DNA from: Pseudovirgaria hyperparasitica
Taxonomy: Eukaryota; Ascomycota; Dothideomycetes; Acrospermales; Acrospermaceae
Assembly (NCBI RefSeq): GCF_010093815.1
Contig: NW_022985551.1
Span: 6,832 to 70,831, forward strand
DNA: 64,000 nt
Reading direction: 5' to 3'
Under the pieces are notes generated by a model. That model had not been told where the DNA came from. It did not search any database and saw only the letters and a program-made list of their open reading frames with translations. Numbering within the stretch: position 1 is the stretch's first letter; the number at the start of each line of letters is the position of its first letter. This document shows, one piece after another, positions 44,733 through 54,329 of the stretch. Position numbers and translations under genes: made by a program.

Positions 44733-45626
44733 TAGACCGTGCCAGTGGCTATCCCAACGTTCATATAATTGATGGGTTTAGGAGCGACAGCTGTAGGCTG
44801 CTGCGCTTGTTATGCTCTGTAGTAGCGCCGCGTAGGACGAGGTGAAGATTGACGTTGTGGTTTCAACTTTTTGATACGGGTAATATATTTATTATCGATA
44901 GCGCGCGTAATTTATTCCTCGAGCTTCAGCCACAGCATGCATACATCCCATTTGCGCTCTTACGGTGAGAAACACCAACCTGTGGAATAGGTCGAAGTCA
45001 TGTCAGCATCGCTGGCGCCAGAATGTAATGACGTAAAAGAGTGAGAGATGTGACAGTCTTTAAATCAGAGTTGGAAGCTGATAACTGTTTTAGGCGTTAC
45101 GACTCCTGCTTTCTGAAATGGTACAGCGACAGTATGAACCTTTGCTCTCACCCTGCTTCTGCTTCGCTGATTCTGTGCCTGTCCCAGAATTCCTGCGTGG
45201 AAACGCCAAGGAAGATGAATGCGCACCTCTTTTCAAACAATATAAGAGCTGCCTGGATGTATGGGAGCACCATCGCGATTAGTTATCACGACTGACGTGG
45301 CGCAGAAAGCTCTCAAGGAGCGAGGAATAGATACCATGATCCAGGAGGCAAGAGAGGACAACCGAGAAAATGATGCAGAGCACATGAAAGGCAGTTGACA
45401 AGCATAAAGAACGCATTGCACGGAGTTTAGAAGCGTCTTCTGACGCACGTTGTAACAACAGACAGGGATATCTACTCATGAACTATTATACATCCGCTCA
45501 GCTCTTTTGAATGTTGTCTTTTACAGAAGGTATGATAACAACAAATACGAATATATTCCCATCATCTGGACGCCGCGCTATGCTTGAGGATGAAAGTGCC
45601 TACGGAATGATCGAAGAAGTAAAGGA
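44733..45626. other. RRP6 upstream region
   Basis: Lies between the ELYS-like stop and the RRP6 start, both minus strand. It should hold the RRP6 promoter and the ELYS-like 3' UTR. Open frames here are short and unconvincing. Confidence 0.4.
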
Positions 45627-46693
45627 CTAATGAAACATTGCTCCATCGACGCGTTGTCTCGGTCCAAGTCCTTGTGAAATGGCACTCTTGATCGGGTCCC
45701 ATGTCATGTCATCGATTCGTCTACCTTTCAATTGCTTCGCTATCGTGAGAGCTTCCTGGAACTTGCCAGTGGCCATCTTCCGCACCATTACTGCGTCGCG
45801 TGCACCATGATAGGTCTTTCCATTGCCTTCGAGTAGGTAGTTCTCAAATATCGTATTTTCCTCTTCACTGAATGGGAGTTCGATTAGCTCTACGCCTCTG
45901 TTGGCTCGCGGACTGTCCCTGGAGTCTGCGAGACCTTGTCGAATCAATATGTGCAACAGGTGTTCCTGCTCGTCTTCGGGTCTATTGCGAAGAAAGCCGA
46001 ATGCCTCTGTCACGCTTATATGAGCCAGATGAGAGAAGTAAAGGTCAAGGACCTCAGTTGCGACAAGCGGCGCGTGAATAGTATTGTGGTATACAATGGG
46101 CAGGTCAGGGTGTTCGTCCTTAGCATGATACAGGAGGGCCAGTAATATTTCATCCGGAAAGGTCGGGGGTATAACAGCTGGGTGCACAAGACTATCCACT
46201 GCATTCTAGCCGGTTGTCAGCAGGTGTTCTTCAAGCACACATAGTTTTGATTACACTCCATTCGAGGTGGTCCAGAAGCCAGAAACCTTCCACGCAGCGC
46301 CAGTACTTCGCTGGCAGGTGGAAGGTGTCTACAAATTGCTCCAGAGCACTGGGATCATTTTTTGAATGAACGTCTTTCAAGATGTAGTATATGAGCGACT
46401 GTTTGAGGGTTTCGTTGACTGGTGCCGATCCAACACGATTGTACAGTGCCCGAAGATCTTTGTTTGTGCGAGGAGGATATGAATTCGCGTCTAACTATAA
46501 TCAATATCTGCATCTAGAATTAATTTACTCACTCACGCTTCACTTTGCTCGAGAGCAGCATTCGGTCGAAGAACAATTGTCCCAGAGTTCTGCGCCGGCT
46601 CGCAATCTCAGCTTGCAAAGCTGGAGGATATGTGAAGTCTGCAAACTCCCCGAACAGGGCGTTAAATCCATCATTGGAGAATTCCAAAGCCAT
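45627..46693 (-). CDS. ELYS-domain nuclear pore assembly protein
   Basis: A short fungal protein with the ELYS-like domain found in nuclear pore assembly proteins such as Ely5/AnElys. Exons on the minus strand are 46693-46537, 46490-46255 and 46205-45627 (323 aa). The start MALEFSNDGFNALFGEFADF and a mostly helical body (RTLGQLFFDRMLLSSKVK, ESLIYYI-type helix, ALEQFVDTFHLPAKYWRCVE, GFWLLDHLEWSNAVDSLVHP, LLALLYHAKDEHPDLPIVYH) are characteristic. SVTEAFGFLRNRPEDEQEHL and a C-terminal GRRIDDMTWDPI follow. It lacks the beta-propeller and AT hook of the animal protein. The assignment rests on my recall of the fungal family pattern. Confidence 0.82.
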
Positions 46694-47977
46694 GCTCGGC
46701 GTGGCGCGTTGCTTCAGTGAATCTGTAAGCAGATCTGGAGGTGAGTATGTTTACGTGCACTCTGTGTGTACGGAGATAGAGGCCTAGTCCGAAATTAGTT
46801 AATACATATCCGCCACACATGCATCAAACATTTTACAAACCTCATTTAAATCGATCGTTCATGCAAGCCAACCATGACCGCTTTTGACGCGAATTCCCAC
46901 ATTCGACAAGTGATCTCACAGTTTTGTATTTGAGAGCATCGCAGTCTGGCTGCCACGACGTGCTTAGCATCATGTCTGGTGCTACTAGTCTCCGTGTCAG
47001 CCATCAATGGTACGAATCGGACATTGGGATATGCGGTCGACCAAACCACCGAGCAGCTGCACAATGTCCCGGACGCAACTGGTGAACACTGCAGGCCGTT
47101 GCCTTTGTAGCATCTGATTGTTTACGCGTACAATTGCGACCCTGAAAGGTGGTCTCTGTCCAAGATCCGCATGTCACATGACACAGCCACTGTATACAGA
47201 CCAGTCTATACCAGGATGTCAACAACTTGGCTAACATGGGGCCACTCATCCGAAGTTATATTATCAAGACTTCAGTATTTCCGAATATGGCGGCACGGAA
47301 CACCACGCTACCTGAGCAACTAGCTTTCAAGTGAATGAATATAGGCTTCTATTTGGTATTTAGAGTAGATGCAGCGCTAGAGCAAGCTCTAAGCCTACGG
47401 ACATTTGTTTTCGACTATCCTCATTCCCCAAGTTGGTCTGTTTTTTTCGACACGAGCCTTCCATCTCGTATTCTATTTTCTATCGTCCTTCAGTCGTTTG
47501 CAGCAGTTCACTCTTTGCTTTCGCTCTTTGCTTTCACGACCTGAACCATTCTTCTCAGAGTCAACCAATTCACACTCGCTTCTGCTAGTTCGAGTCCGTC
47601 TACTAAGAAAACGTCACCTTCAACTTGACCACATTCTTTACCTGGTTTCGGGGAACCTTCCTCACTCACTGTTACTGTCTGATAGCTTCAAGGAGGCAGC
47701 TTCGTTAAAAACCATATTGTATGTCAAGACACCCCTAACTGCTTGTTATGGTGATATGCAGTACTGCTGAGAAGTCACGTACCCCGTCCTTTCACAGTCC
47801 AAAAAAGGGAGAACGGTTTCAAGCTTCTCTTGTCGAGTACAAGCTTGTATTGTGTCCAGCTCAGGATCGATTTTCAGACTACACTACACCGTCTCAGACA
47901 CATTTTCTCCCAACCTCGGAAAAAGTCACTAACAGCCGCTGGTGGGCCGTAACAGTATTCAATCACTTCCAAAAACC
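46694..47977. promoter_or_regulatory. Divergent ELYS-like/GH17 region, 1.3 kb
   Basis: It holds two promoters and probably a long GH17 leader; 47400-47960 is pyrimidine-rich as in many fungal 5' leaders. Short open frames occur there but show no conserved protein. Confidence 0.45.
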
Positions 47978-49229
47978 ATGAAGACCACTTTCTTTTATGC
48001 AGTAGCATTTTCCGCTATAGAGCTGGCTCTAGCGCAACCTCATCACCGTAGGTACCAAAGTGTACCTCTCGCTGAGCTTTAGTAACGCATTATGAACAGA
48101 TGCACACCGCCACGCCCACAAACGCAGCCTTGTCACTACAGTTGAAATCAAAACGGTGACGGCTTCGGATGTGACGGTGTATGTGGACGAAGCAGGCGAA
48201 ACGCTGTCATCGAACATAGAGACACCGACCGTCACGTTTGAGGCTATTTCAGAGACCACATCCGAACCCTCCATTCAAACCGCCGAAATTTCAAGCGTCA
48301 TTCAACCTGAAATAGCTACAAGTTCTAAGACTCATGTTCCATTAGTAGAGAAGTCTCTAGCACCGCCAGCTGTGACCCCCAAACCGATCGGTCTGCCCAT
48401 CAGTGTTGCATATATCCCGAGCTCTATTCCCGCTGTACCTTTACCTCTGCCCTCATCGTCAAATAACTTCCCCTTGGGCATTGCCTATTCGCCTTTCCTT
48501 GTTGGAGGATGCAAAACAAAAGAGCAGGTAGCGGCAGATTTCCTTAGAATGGGCGAATTTGGTATTGTACGCCTGTATGGTACGGAATGCAACCAGATCG
48601 CATCCGGGGTGGCAGCAGCTAAAGCAACGAACAAAAAACTCATCGTCGGGATATACGATATCAAGCAGGTCGATGCAGCAGTCAAGGTGATCAAGAATGA
48701 AGGAGGGGATTTTTCCACGATCAAGCTCATCACGGTCGGAAATGAGGGAATCCTCAATGGTCATCAGGCGTCAGAGATCGTTGCGGCGGTCAAAGAGGCG
48801 CGAACAAAACTCGCAGCTATCGGATACAAGGGTCTGATCAGCTCAGTGGACACATTCGGAGACACGATTGCACACAAAGAACTGTGTGACAACTCGGACA
48901 TCACGACGGTCAATGCTCAAGCATTCTTCACGAATACAGTCACGGCCGACCAGGCTGGACAGTATGTGCGGGACAGAGTGAATGATGTCCGGAATGTGTG
49001 CGGCAAAGACAAGCTAGTTGTGGTCACAGAGTCTGGCTGGCCGAGTTCAGGTGATCCAAATGGCGCAGCAGTTCCGGGCCGGACGCAACAGAGGATGGCT
49101 ATTGCTTCGCTGAAAGAGAAGTTCAAGGACGGTAACATGGTTCTCTTCTCTGCGTTCAACGACGAGTGGAAAACCGACACGGCCGCAACGTTCAACGCAG
49201 AGAAGCACTACGGGATTCTGGACCAGTGA
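47978..49229 (+). CDS. Secreted GH17 beta-1,3-glucanase, cell-wall type (BtgE/Scw-like)
   Basis: Wall glucan hydrolase or transglycosidase of family GH17. Exons are 47978-48047 and 48100-49229 (399 aa). A signal peptide (FFYAVAFSAIELALA) is followed by a His-rich stretch ending in the dibasic site HKRS, a likely Kex2 cut. Next come the TVEIKTVTASDVTVYVDEAG block typical of BtgE/Scw11 and a Ser/Thr/Pro-rich spacer to about 165. The catalytic barrel starts at LGIAYSPFLVGGCK and includes GEFGIVRLYGTECNQ. The putative acid/base Glu lies in ITVGNEGILNG and the nucleophile Glu in VVTESGWPSSG; the end is FNDEWKTDTAATFNAEKHYG. No GPI signal follows, so it is probably soluble or wall-bound. Confidence 0.92.
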
Positions 49230-49601
49230 GCACATCGTGCTTGCACTGTTGCTATGTACTGGACTTGAGTTCTCCTGATCCAGTTGATAGATATATTTTG
49301 TCCGCTGCAGGCTGAGAGTCTTGGACAGTTGATCTGCTCGTCTCTTCTGCACTGCACTCTACCTATTACCCTTTCTAGCGAGCGGCGCTCGACTGGTCGA
49401 GACTGACCTCGCGACAGACCAGGTGTTTTATTTTCCTTTTCCTTTCGCCTCTCTTTCCGCTTTCACTTTGACTTGACTGTCAGAACTGGCAGCTCATGAT
49501 GTTACCTAAGACAGGCGTGTCGTCACAATAGGCATATACCGACGGATGATCATGTACTACCTAGCTAGATGCCATAGTGCACTACGGATATATGTATTAT
49601 C

Positions 49602-49874
49602 TTATGTATATGACTGAACACACTCTGTCGCACGGTAGTGCAGATAAGAGCGCAGGTATGGGTACGGTACGTGAACGCGCAACAGGAACATGTCCACAAG
49701 CCTCACGACGGTCTGCAGGACAAATGCAGTATGTGACTCAATGACGCCGTTCTTGAAGGGGATGATTGCGTAGGCGCACGTGGAAGGAAAGATGGCATTA
49801 CCAAAGTTCTTGAAGGAGAGGCCGGTAGTCAGCTGCAAGGAACGTGATGAGCACGAGATAGACGTCTCATTCAT
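49602..49874 (-). CDS. Possible small hypothetical protein
   Basis: A 90-codon frame, unrecognised. It is listed because its codon use looks coding (TTC AAG AAC, ATC ATC CCC TTC AAG AAC GGC GTC), with C- or G-ending codons as in nearby genes. The minus-strand sequence just before its ATG is a pyrimidine/CACA-rich stretch like a fungal 5' leader. One or two parts could also be exons of a spliced gene (a TTGCAG and a CTGCAG acceptor-like site occur). The protein has a hydrophobic centre (AIFPSTCAYAIIPF) but no known domain. Confidence 0.3.
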   Translation of the reverse strand: MNETSISCSSRSLQLTTGLSFKNFGNAIFPSTCAYAIIPFKNGVIESHTAFVLQTVVRLVDMFLLRVHVPYPYLRSYLHYRATECVQSYT

Positions 49875-50118
49875 GGAGTAGTGACCGTGATGGATGTGAT
49901 AGTGTGTGTATTGTTGAGTGAGAGAACAAACAGCAGTGTGGAAAGGGGACAGGTGACTGACCAGGTAGTCATGAGAGAGATCACATGGCAGAGAGCCGAA
50001 AGAGGACTAGCGGACCCTGAACAGCTGTGGACCTGAGGTCTGAGGTGTATATTCCCGCCTGAACAGAAAATCGAACATCGATTAGAACGGACGCTAACTC
50101 GTTTCCAGCTTAGCGGAC

Positions 50119-50140
50119 GGGAGTGGGAGGGGGAGGGGGG
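50119..50140 (+). promoter_or_regulatory. G-quadruplex-type tract upstream of H1
   Basis: Four G runs (3, 3, 5 and 6 G) are separated by AGT, A and A within 22 bases, meeting the usual G3+N1-7 quadruplex rule. It lies about 270 bases before the H1 start codon. Formation in vivo is unknown. Confidence 0.6.
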
Positions 50141-50405
50141 CGTGGCTGTGGCCGAAATAGGGCAAGCGTGACCCGACTACACCACCTGCCCAACTGATGA
50201 GCAGTTTCGATTTCGAACTGCTCCAGTTGGCCCGAGCTCTAATACATAAACACGCCTGTCCCCTCGCCGCGCGCATCGCCCTCCTCGTTTGCTCTCGTGT
50301 TATCTCGTCGTCGCCCTCAAGTCCGCCGTCTTAACCTGCCCGTCCAGCCTCTCGTCTGAAAGCGCATCTTCGCCGCTACAATCCCACCAAAACATTATTT
50401 CCACA

Positions 50406-51606
50406 ATGCCTCCCAAGAAGTCCACCACCGCCGCCCCAAAGAAGGCCGCCGGAGCTGCCGGTCATGCCAGTTATCAGGGTATGCACATCATTCCCTCCCA
50501 CATCCCAACCCGGTGTCGCGCGTTCGGCGCATTGCCTCTGTGGTGTTCGCGAGCTTCTGCTGACCATCTTTACCAGATATGATTAAGGAGGCTATCATCA
50601 ACGTACGTTTACTCCTTCAGGCGCATCGTGTTTGCCCCGCTTCTGCTCGCAACTCGCCCGGCGTTTGTTGAGCGATTTTCCTCAATCGAGCATCTCACGC
50701 CTTAGCTTCTTTCTCCAAGAGCATTGCTAACGTTTTCTTCGAAATTCAGCTCAAGGAACGAAATGGTAGCAGGTCAGTACAACTTATTTCCCTCGCGTCT
50801 CTGCGTTTATCACATAGCCACTTGCTGACTCCTGCACCAGCCGTCAAGCCATCAAGAAGTACATCCAAGCCAACAACCAGCTTGGCGGTGTTTCTGATGC
50901 TGCCTTCACTTCTCACATCAACCGCGCACTTGCTGGCGGTGAGAAGAGCGGTGATTTCCTCCGACCAAAGGGTACGTGTTCCATGTTTTGATGCCACTCC
51001 GCTTTCCCCTGGCGCACTCGTGTTCTACCACGCCACGCTACGACCTCAACTTTCTCCCCAGCCAATCACGCCATTCTTTGAATCTTCATTGCTCAAACCT
51101 CAACTAATTCGCAATAGGTCCCTCTGGTACTGTAAAGCTGGCAAAGAAGGAGACAAAGCCTGCTGTTGCTAAGCCTGTCACCAAGCCTGCTGTCGCCAAG
51201 GTAAGCCCCGTGTTCTCATGCACATGAAAATCATTACTCAGCTCTTACACAGAAAACTGCCACCGCTAAGGCGGCTCCTAAGAAGACTGTCACCAAGAAG
51301 GCACCCACCGCTACTACCACGACCACCACCACTAAGAAGGCGGCTGCTCCTAAGAAGGCGGCTGTCGCCAAGCCAAAGGCCAATGCCAGCAAAGCCCGGA
51401 AGCCTGCTGCCCCCAAGGCCGCCCCTGCAGTGGTTGAGAAGCCTTCTGTCACTCTTGGAAAGACCAAGTCTGGGCGTGTGACTAAGACCAAGGCACCCGA
51501 TGCTGCCCCAAAGAAGGCGGCCAAGAAGGCTGCCCCTAAGAAAGCCGCTACGAAGAAAACGACACCGAAGAAGGCTACCCCAAAGAAGGCTGAAGCTTCC
51601 GCATGA
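50406..51606 (+). CDS. HHO1: Linker histone H1
   Basis: Binds linker DNA and compacts chromatin. Six exons: 50406-50478, 50577-50602, 50750-50772, 50841-50971, 51118-51200 and 51253-51606 (229 aa); exons 2 and 3 are 26 and 23 bases. A short Lys/Ala N tail is followed by one globular H15 domain (ASYQDMIKEAIINLKERNGS, SRQAIKKYIQANNQL, ALAGGEKSGDFLRPKGPSG, about 20-90). A long Lys/Ala/Pro tail with KKA, KKT and PKK repeats completes it. It has one globular domain, unlike the two of S. cerevisiae Hho1, as usual in filamentous fungi. Five introns in a histone gene set it apart from the two-intron H2A and H2B. Confidence 0.97.
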
Positions 51607-54329
51607 GCAAGCCCTCAACCTTTTGTTCCCTCTTGATGTATCCTCTTCTACGATCTAACGCCAACGTTTCCCTCGAAGCGTAGGCGTACTGTGTGATATC
51701 CTCTTTGATGACTCCTGGGCTGGGCTGGGCGGGCTGGGCTGGAACGGTTTGGAGGAGAGATGTGCTTATTTACGACTCGTGTCTCTGGGCCAAAGACGCG
51801 TCGTCATGGTTTCTTATTGTTGGCATTACAGCAACGCTGGATTTTGTTTAACGACGCGTCCCGGTTTGGTTATGATGGGCGGGCAAAGGCGTTATGGGCG
51901 CAGTGGAGACGAGGCTGATGGCTTAGGCTCGTGGATGCCGTGGTCGCCATGTGTGATGTATGACTGCGTGAGCCTTGAGCAGTACTGTGCATATATCTGA
52001 GGCAGTAATGAATGCTTCATTATTTCAAAACGCTGTGCTGTTTTGTTTTGTTTTGCCACTACTTTTATTCCTAATTATCTCATAATCTCAATCGCCTCGT
52101 CATAAAGACTGGAAAATTGATTTCTAATGCGATATCACTGTGTGGTCGTGAGATACCACTCACGGTCCACCGCGTTGTTTTGAATTTCCTACCAAAGTGT
52201 TCCAAATCGGGCCTTAGTGCGGCACTTGATGCGATGCTCCACTTTCCTGCTATGGTTAGACTGGTGCTGAAGAGGGTAAGGTACGGTCCTACTACAATAC
52301 AGTACCTTGCACTTGAACCCAACCCTGTTTCCATAGCCGTTCATTAATACCTGAGAATATATGACGGCTCAAGGGGAGTCAGTAGAGTACTACATACATG
52401 ACACCTATATATTCCATCTAGCCGCAATCTAAAATAGTAGCAAGACACGTGTTATTAGAATAGCTTCTCTATTTAGTTCCTACAATAAGCGGGATATTAC
52501 ACTATGTTTACGTTTAAATCAGCAATCGAGTACATAATATATATTATAGTGAAGTCTAATTCGTAGCCTTTATATAGACAGGGGTTTACTTGGGGAAAAG
52601 AGCTATACTTATAGAAGTATAAACAGAGGAGATGAGAGGCTATGACTTAAAGCAACCAGAGTTAAGGGAAGAGAGGCAGGCAGAACAGAAATATAGTATT
52701 TTCCTACTATGAGGGCCAAGGATCAAGAAAACGCAAGCTATGAAGTGCTAAGCGGAGGGAAAGACGGTATATCCTTCCAAGTAGGATAGAGGGTGGAGAG
52801 AATATAAGCTGGATCCGGAGTAATCTAGATATAACTACCTACACCTACTTGCACGGCTTACGGGTTAGAGATATATACTACTGGACATTTACATTAAAGT
52901 AGAAGAGTAGAGCTAGAAGAGATATCACCACCTCCTAGCTCCATTTAAACTATCACGACTTGCATAATTTCACTCCACGTATCTTACTATACATATGCCA
53001 CAACCCACACGTTTTCTTTCAAAACCAACACCCATATACGCGAAGAATAAAAGGCTCTACACATCCACACCCTCGAACAAATGTATGACGGGGCCATAAC
53101 CAGTCCAAATCTAGGGGCCCTTGCATTCGAAAGATACGCAAGTCAATATACCAACGCTTCCGGCATAATCCAATCACAATCACGATACCACCCATGTCCC
53201 TTCTAGATATCTCAATTTCCTATTCTTCCAATTTTCTTGTATTCTTCGTCTACATGTATAGCCTTGTACCGGGCGTTGGGACGGGGGACCATTCAAGGAA
53301 TACATAGAATGGAATCGAATTATGCACTTGGCTGAGTCGTGGGAGTTTCGTATGCGAGAATGGTGGATACGTACCTGTATAAACTGTATCTATCTATCCA
53401 CCCACCAGAAAACCCACCAACACACCACCAGCACCGCAACTATCCAGATCCCCACACTTAAAAAAACATATCTCATTCCCATACGCATATAATCCTCACG
53501 TCTTCCACGTACACGCTTTGTAGACGACGCGTAAAATGCCATGCCTGATATTTTGCCGCTGGAAGGGCGTTCCCTTTTCTTTTACGGCCGGGGGAGGGGG
53601 GAAAGGACTACAAGGATGAGGATGAGCAAGCGCCAGAATCAACAGCGGAACACAGTCGGGAAACAGGATGATGGATGACGGGATCAGGGGGTAGAAACAG
53701 TATGATGGGGTTGAGGGCGGGATGTTGAGAGTGTATACATGTTGCATGCACACCACGGTGAAAGGAGAGATGGCGAGGAAGAGATAAAGAGAAACAGTTT
53801 ACAATCTGACAGCAAGCACACCTTGCCGTCTGTCTAGGCGAATCTAAGCCGGCACGGACCGGAGTGGGAGCGCAATCCACGTTTTATATCACGACACGAA
53901 AACGTAGCTCTCAAACACAAGCACGTCGACCCTCATTCCAGTATCTTATTTCATTCCTTTCACAGTAGCTACTACCCTCCGACAGACAGAAGCCTGCCAC
54001 CATGTCCGCGTATGCTAAGCTAACCCTCCGTCTTCTCTCTGTATATAGGAAGGAAGGCACCTATCGTCAAAGAACCCCAGTATCACCACAAGTACAAGAA
54101 ATTAGTCTTGTTTAGCGACCGAACCAACGCCGTGTCTGACACGCAACCCCCCCCTTTGAACAAACCAAAGAGGGTAGAACGAGGCCACACCCATTGGATA
54201 TCCGCACGCGAGAGACGCAGCAAAGTCATGGCAAGGAGCCGCCCATCCATAAGAAGACAAGAAGAGAATGTATGGATTAGAAATAGTACGAATGTTGTAA
54301 GAGGTGCCGCGGCAAGGAGGATTTTGTTT
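51607..54329. other. Convergent gap H1/MED14, 2.7 kb, with AT-rich island
   Basis: The gap is long for a convergent pair. 51700-52000 carries GGGCTGGGCT-type short repeats (51718-51740). About 52340-52960 is AT-rich without usable frames and may be a degraded repeat. 53000-54320 is of ordinary composition with purine- and pyrimidine-rich tracts and only short frames. No gene is supported. Confidence 0.45.
52340..52960. other. AT-rich island, possible degraded repeat
   Basis: Composition shifts to AT-rich with many TATA/TAGTA words compared with both flanks. No element family, terminal repeat or target-site duplication can be recognised. RIP-type decay is the likely cause but is inferred. Confidence 0.45.

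Larger units (their letters stand above)
49230..50405. promoter_or_regulatory. GH17-H1 intergenic region and H1 promoter
   Basis: Contains the GH17 3' UTR, a possible small minus-strand gene (49602-49874), a G-rich quadruplex-type tract (50119-50140) and the H1 leader. Nothing else is recognised. Confidence 0.4.

Noticed and set aside
53587-53605. Second quadruplex candidate
   Set aside because: Only two long G runs are present, short of the four needed.
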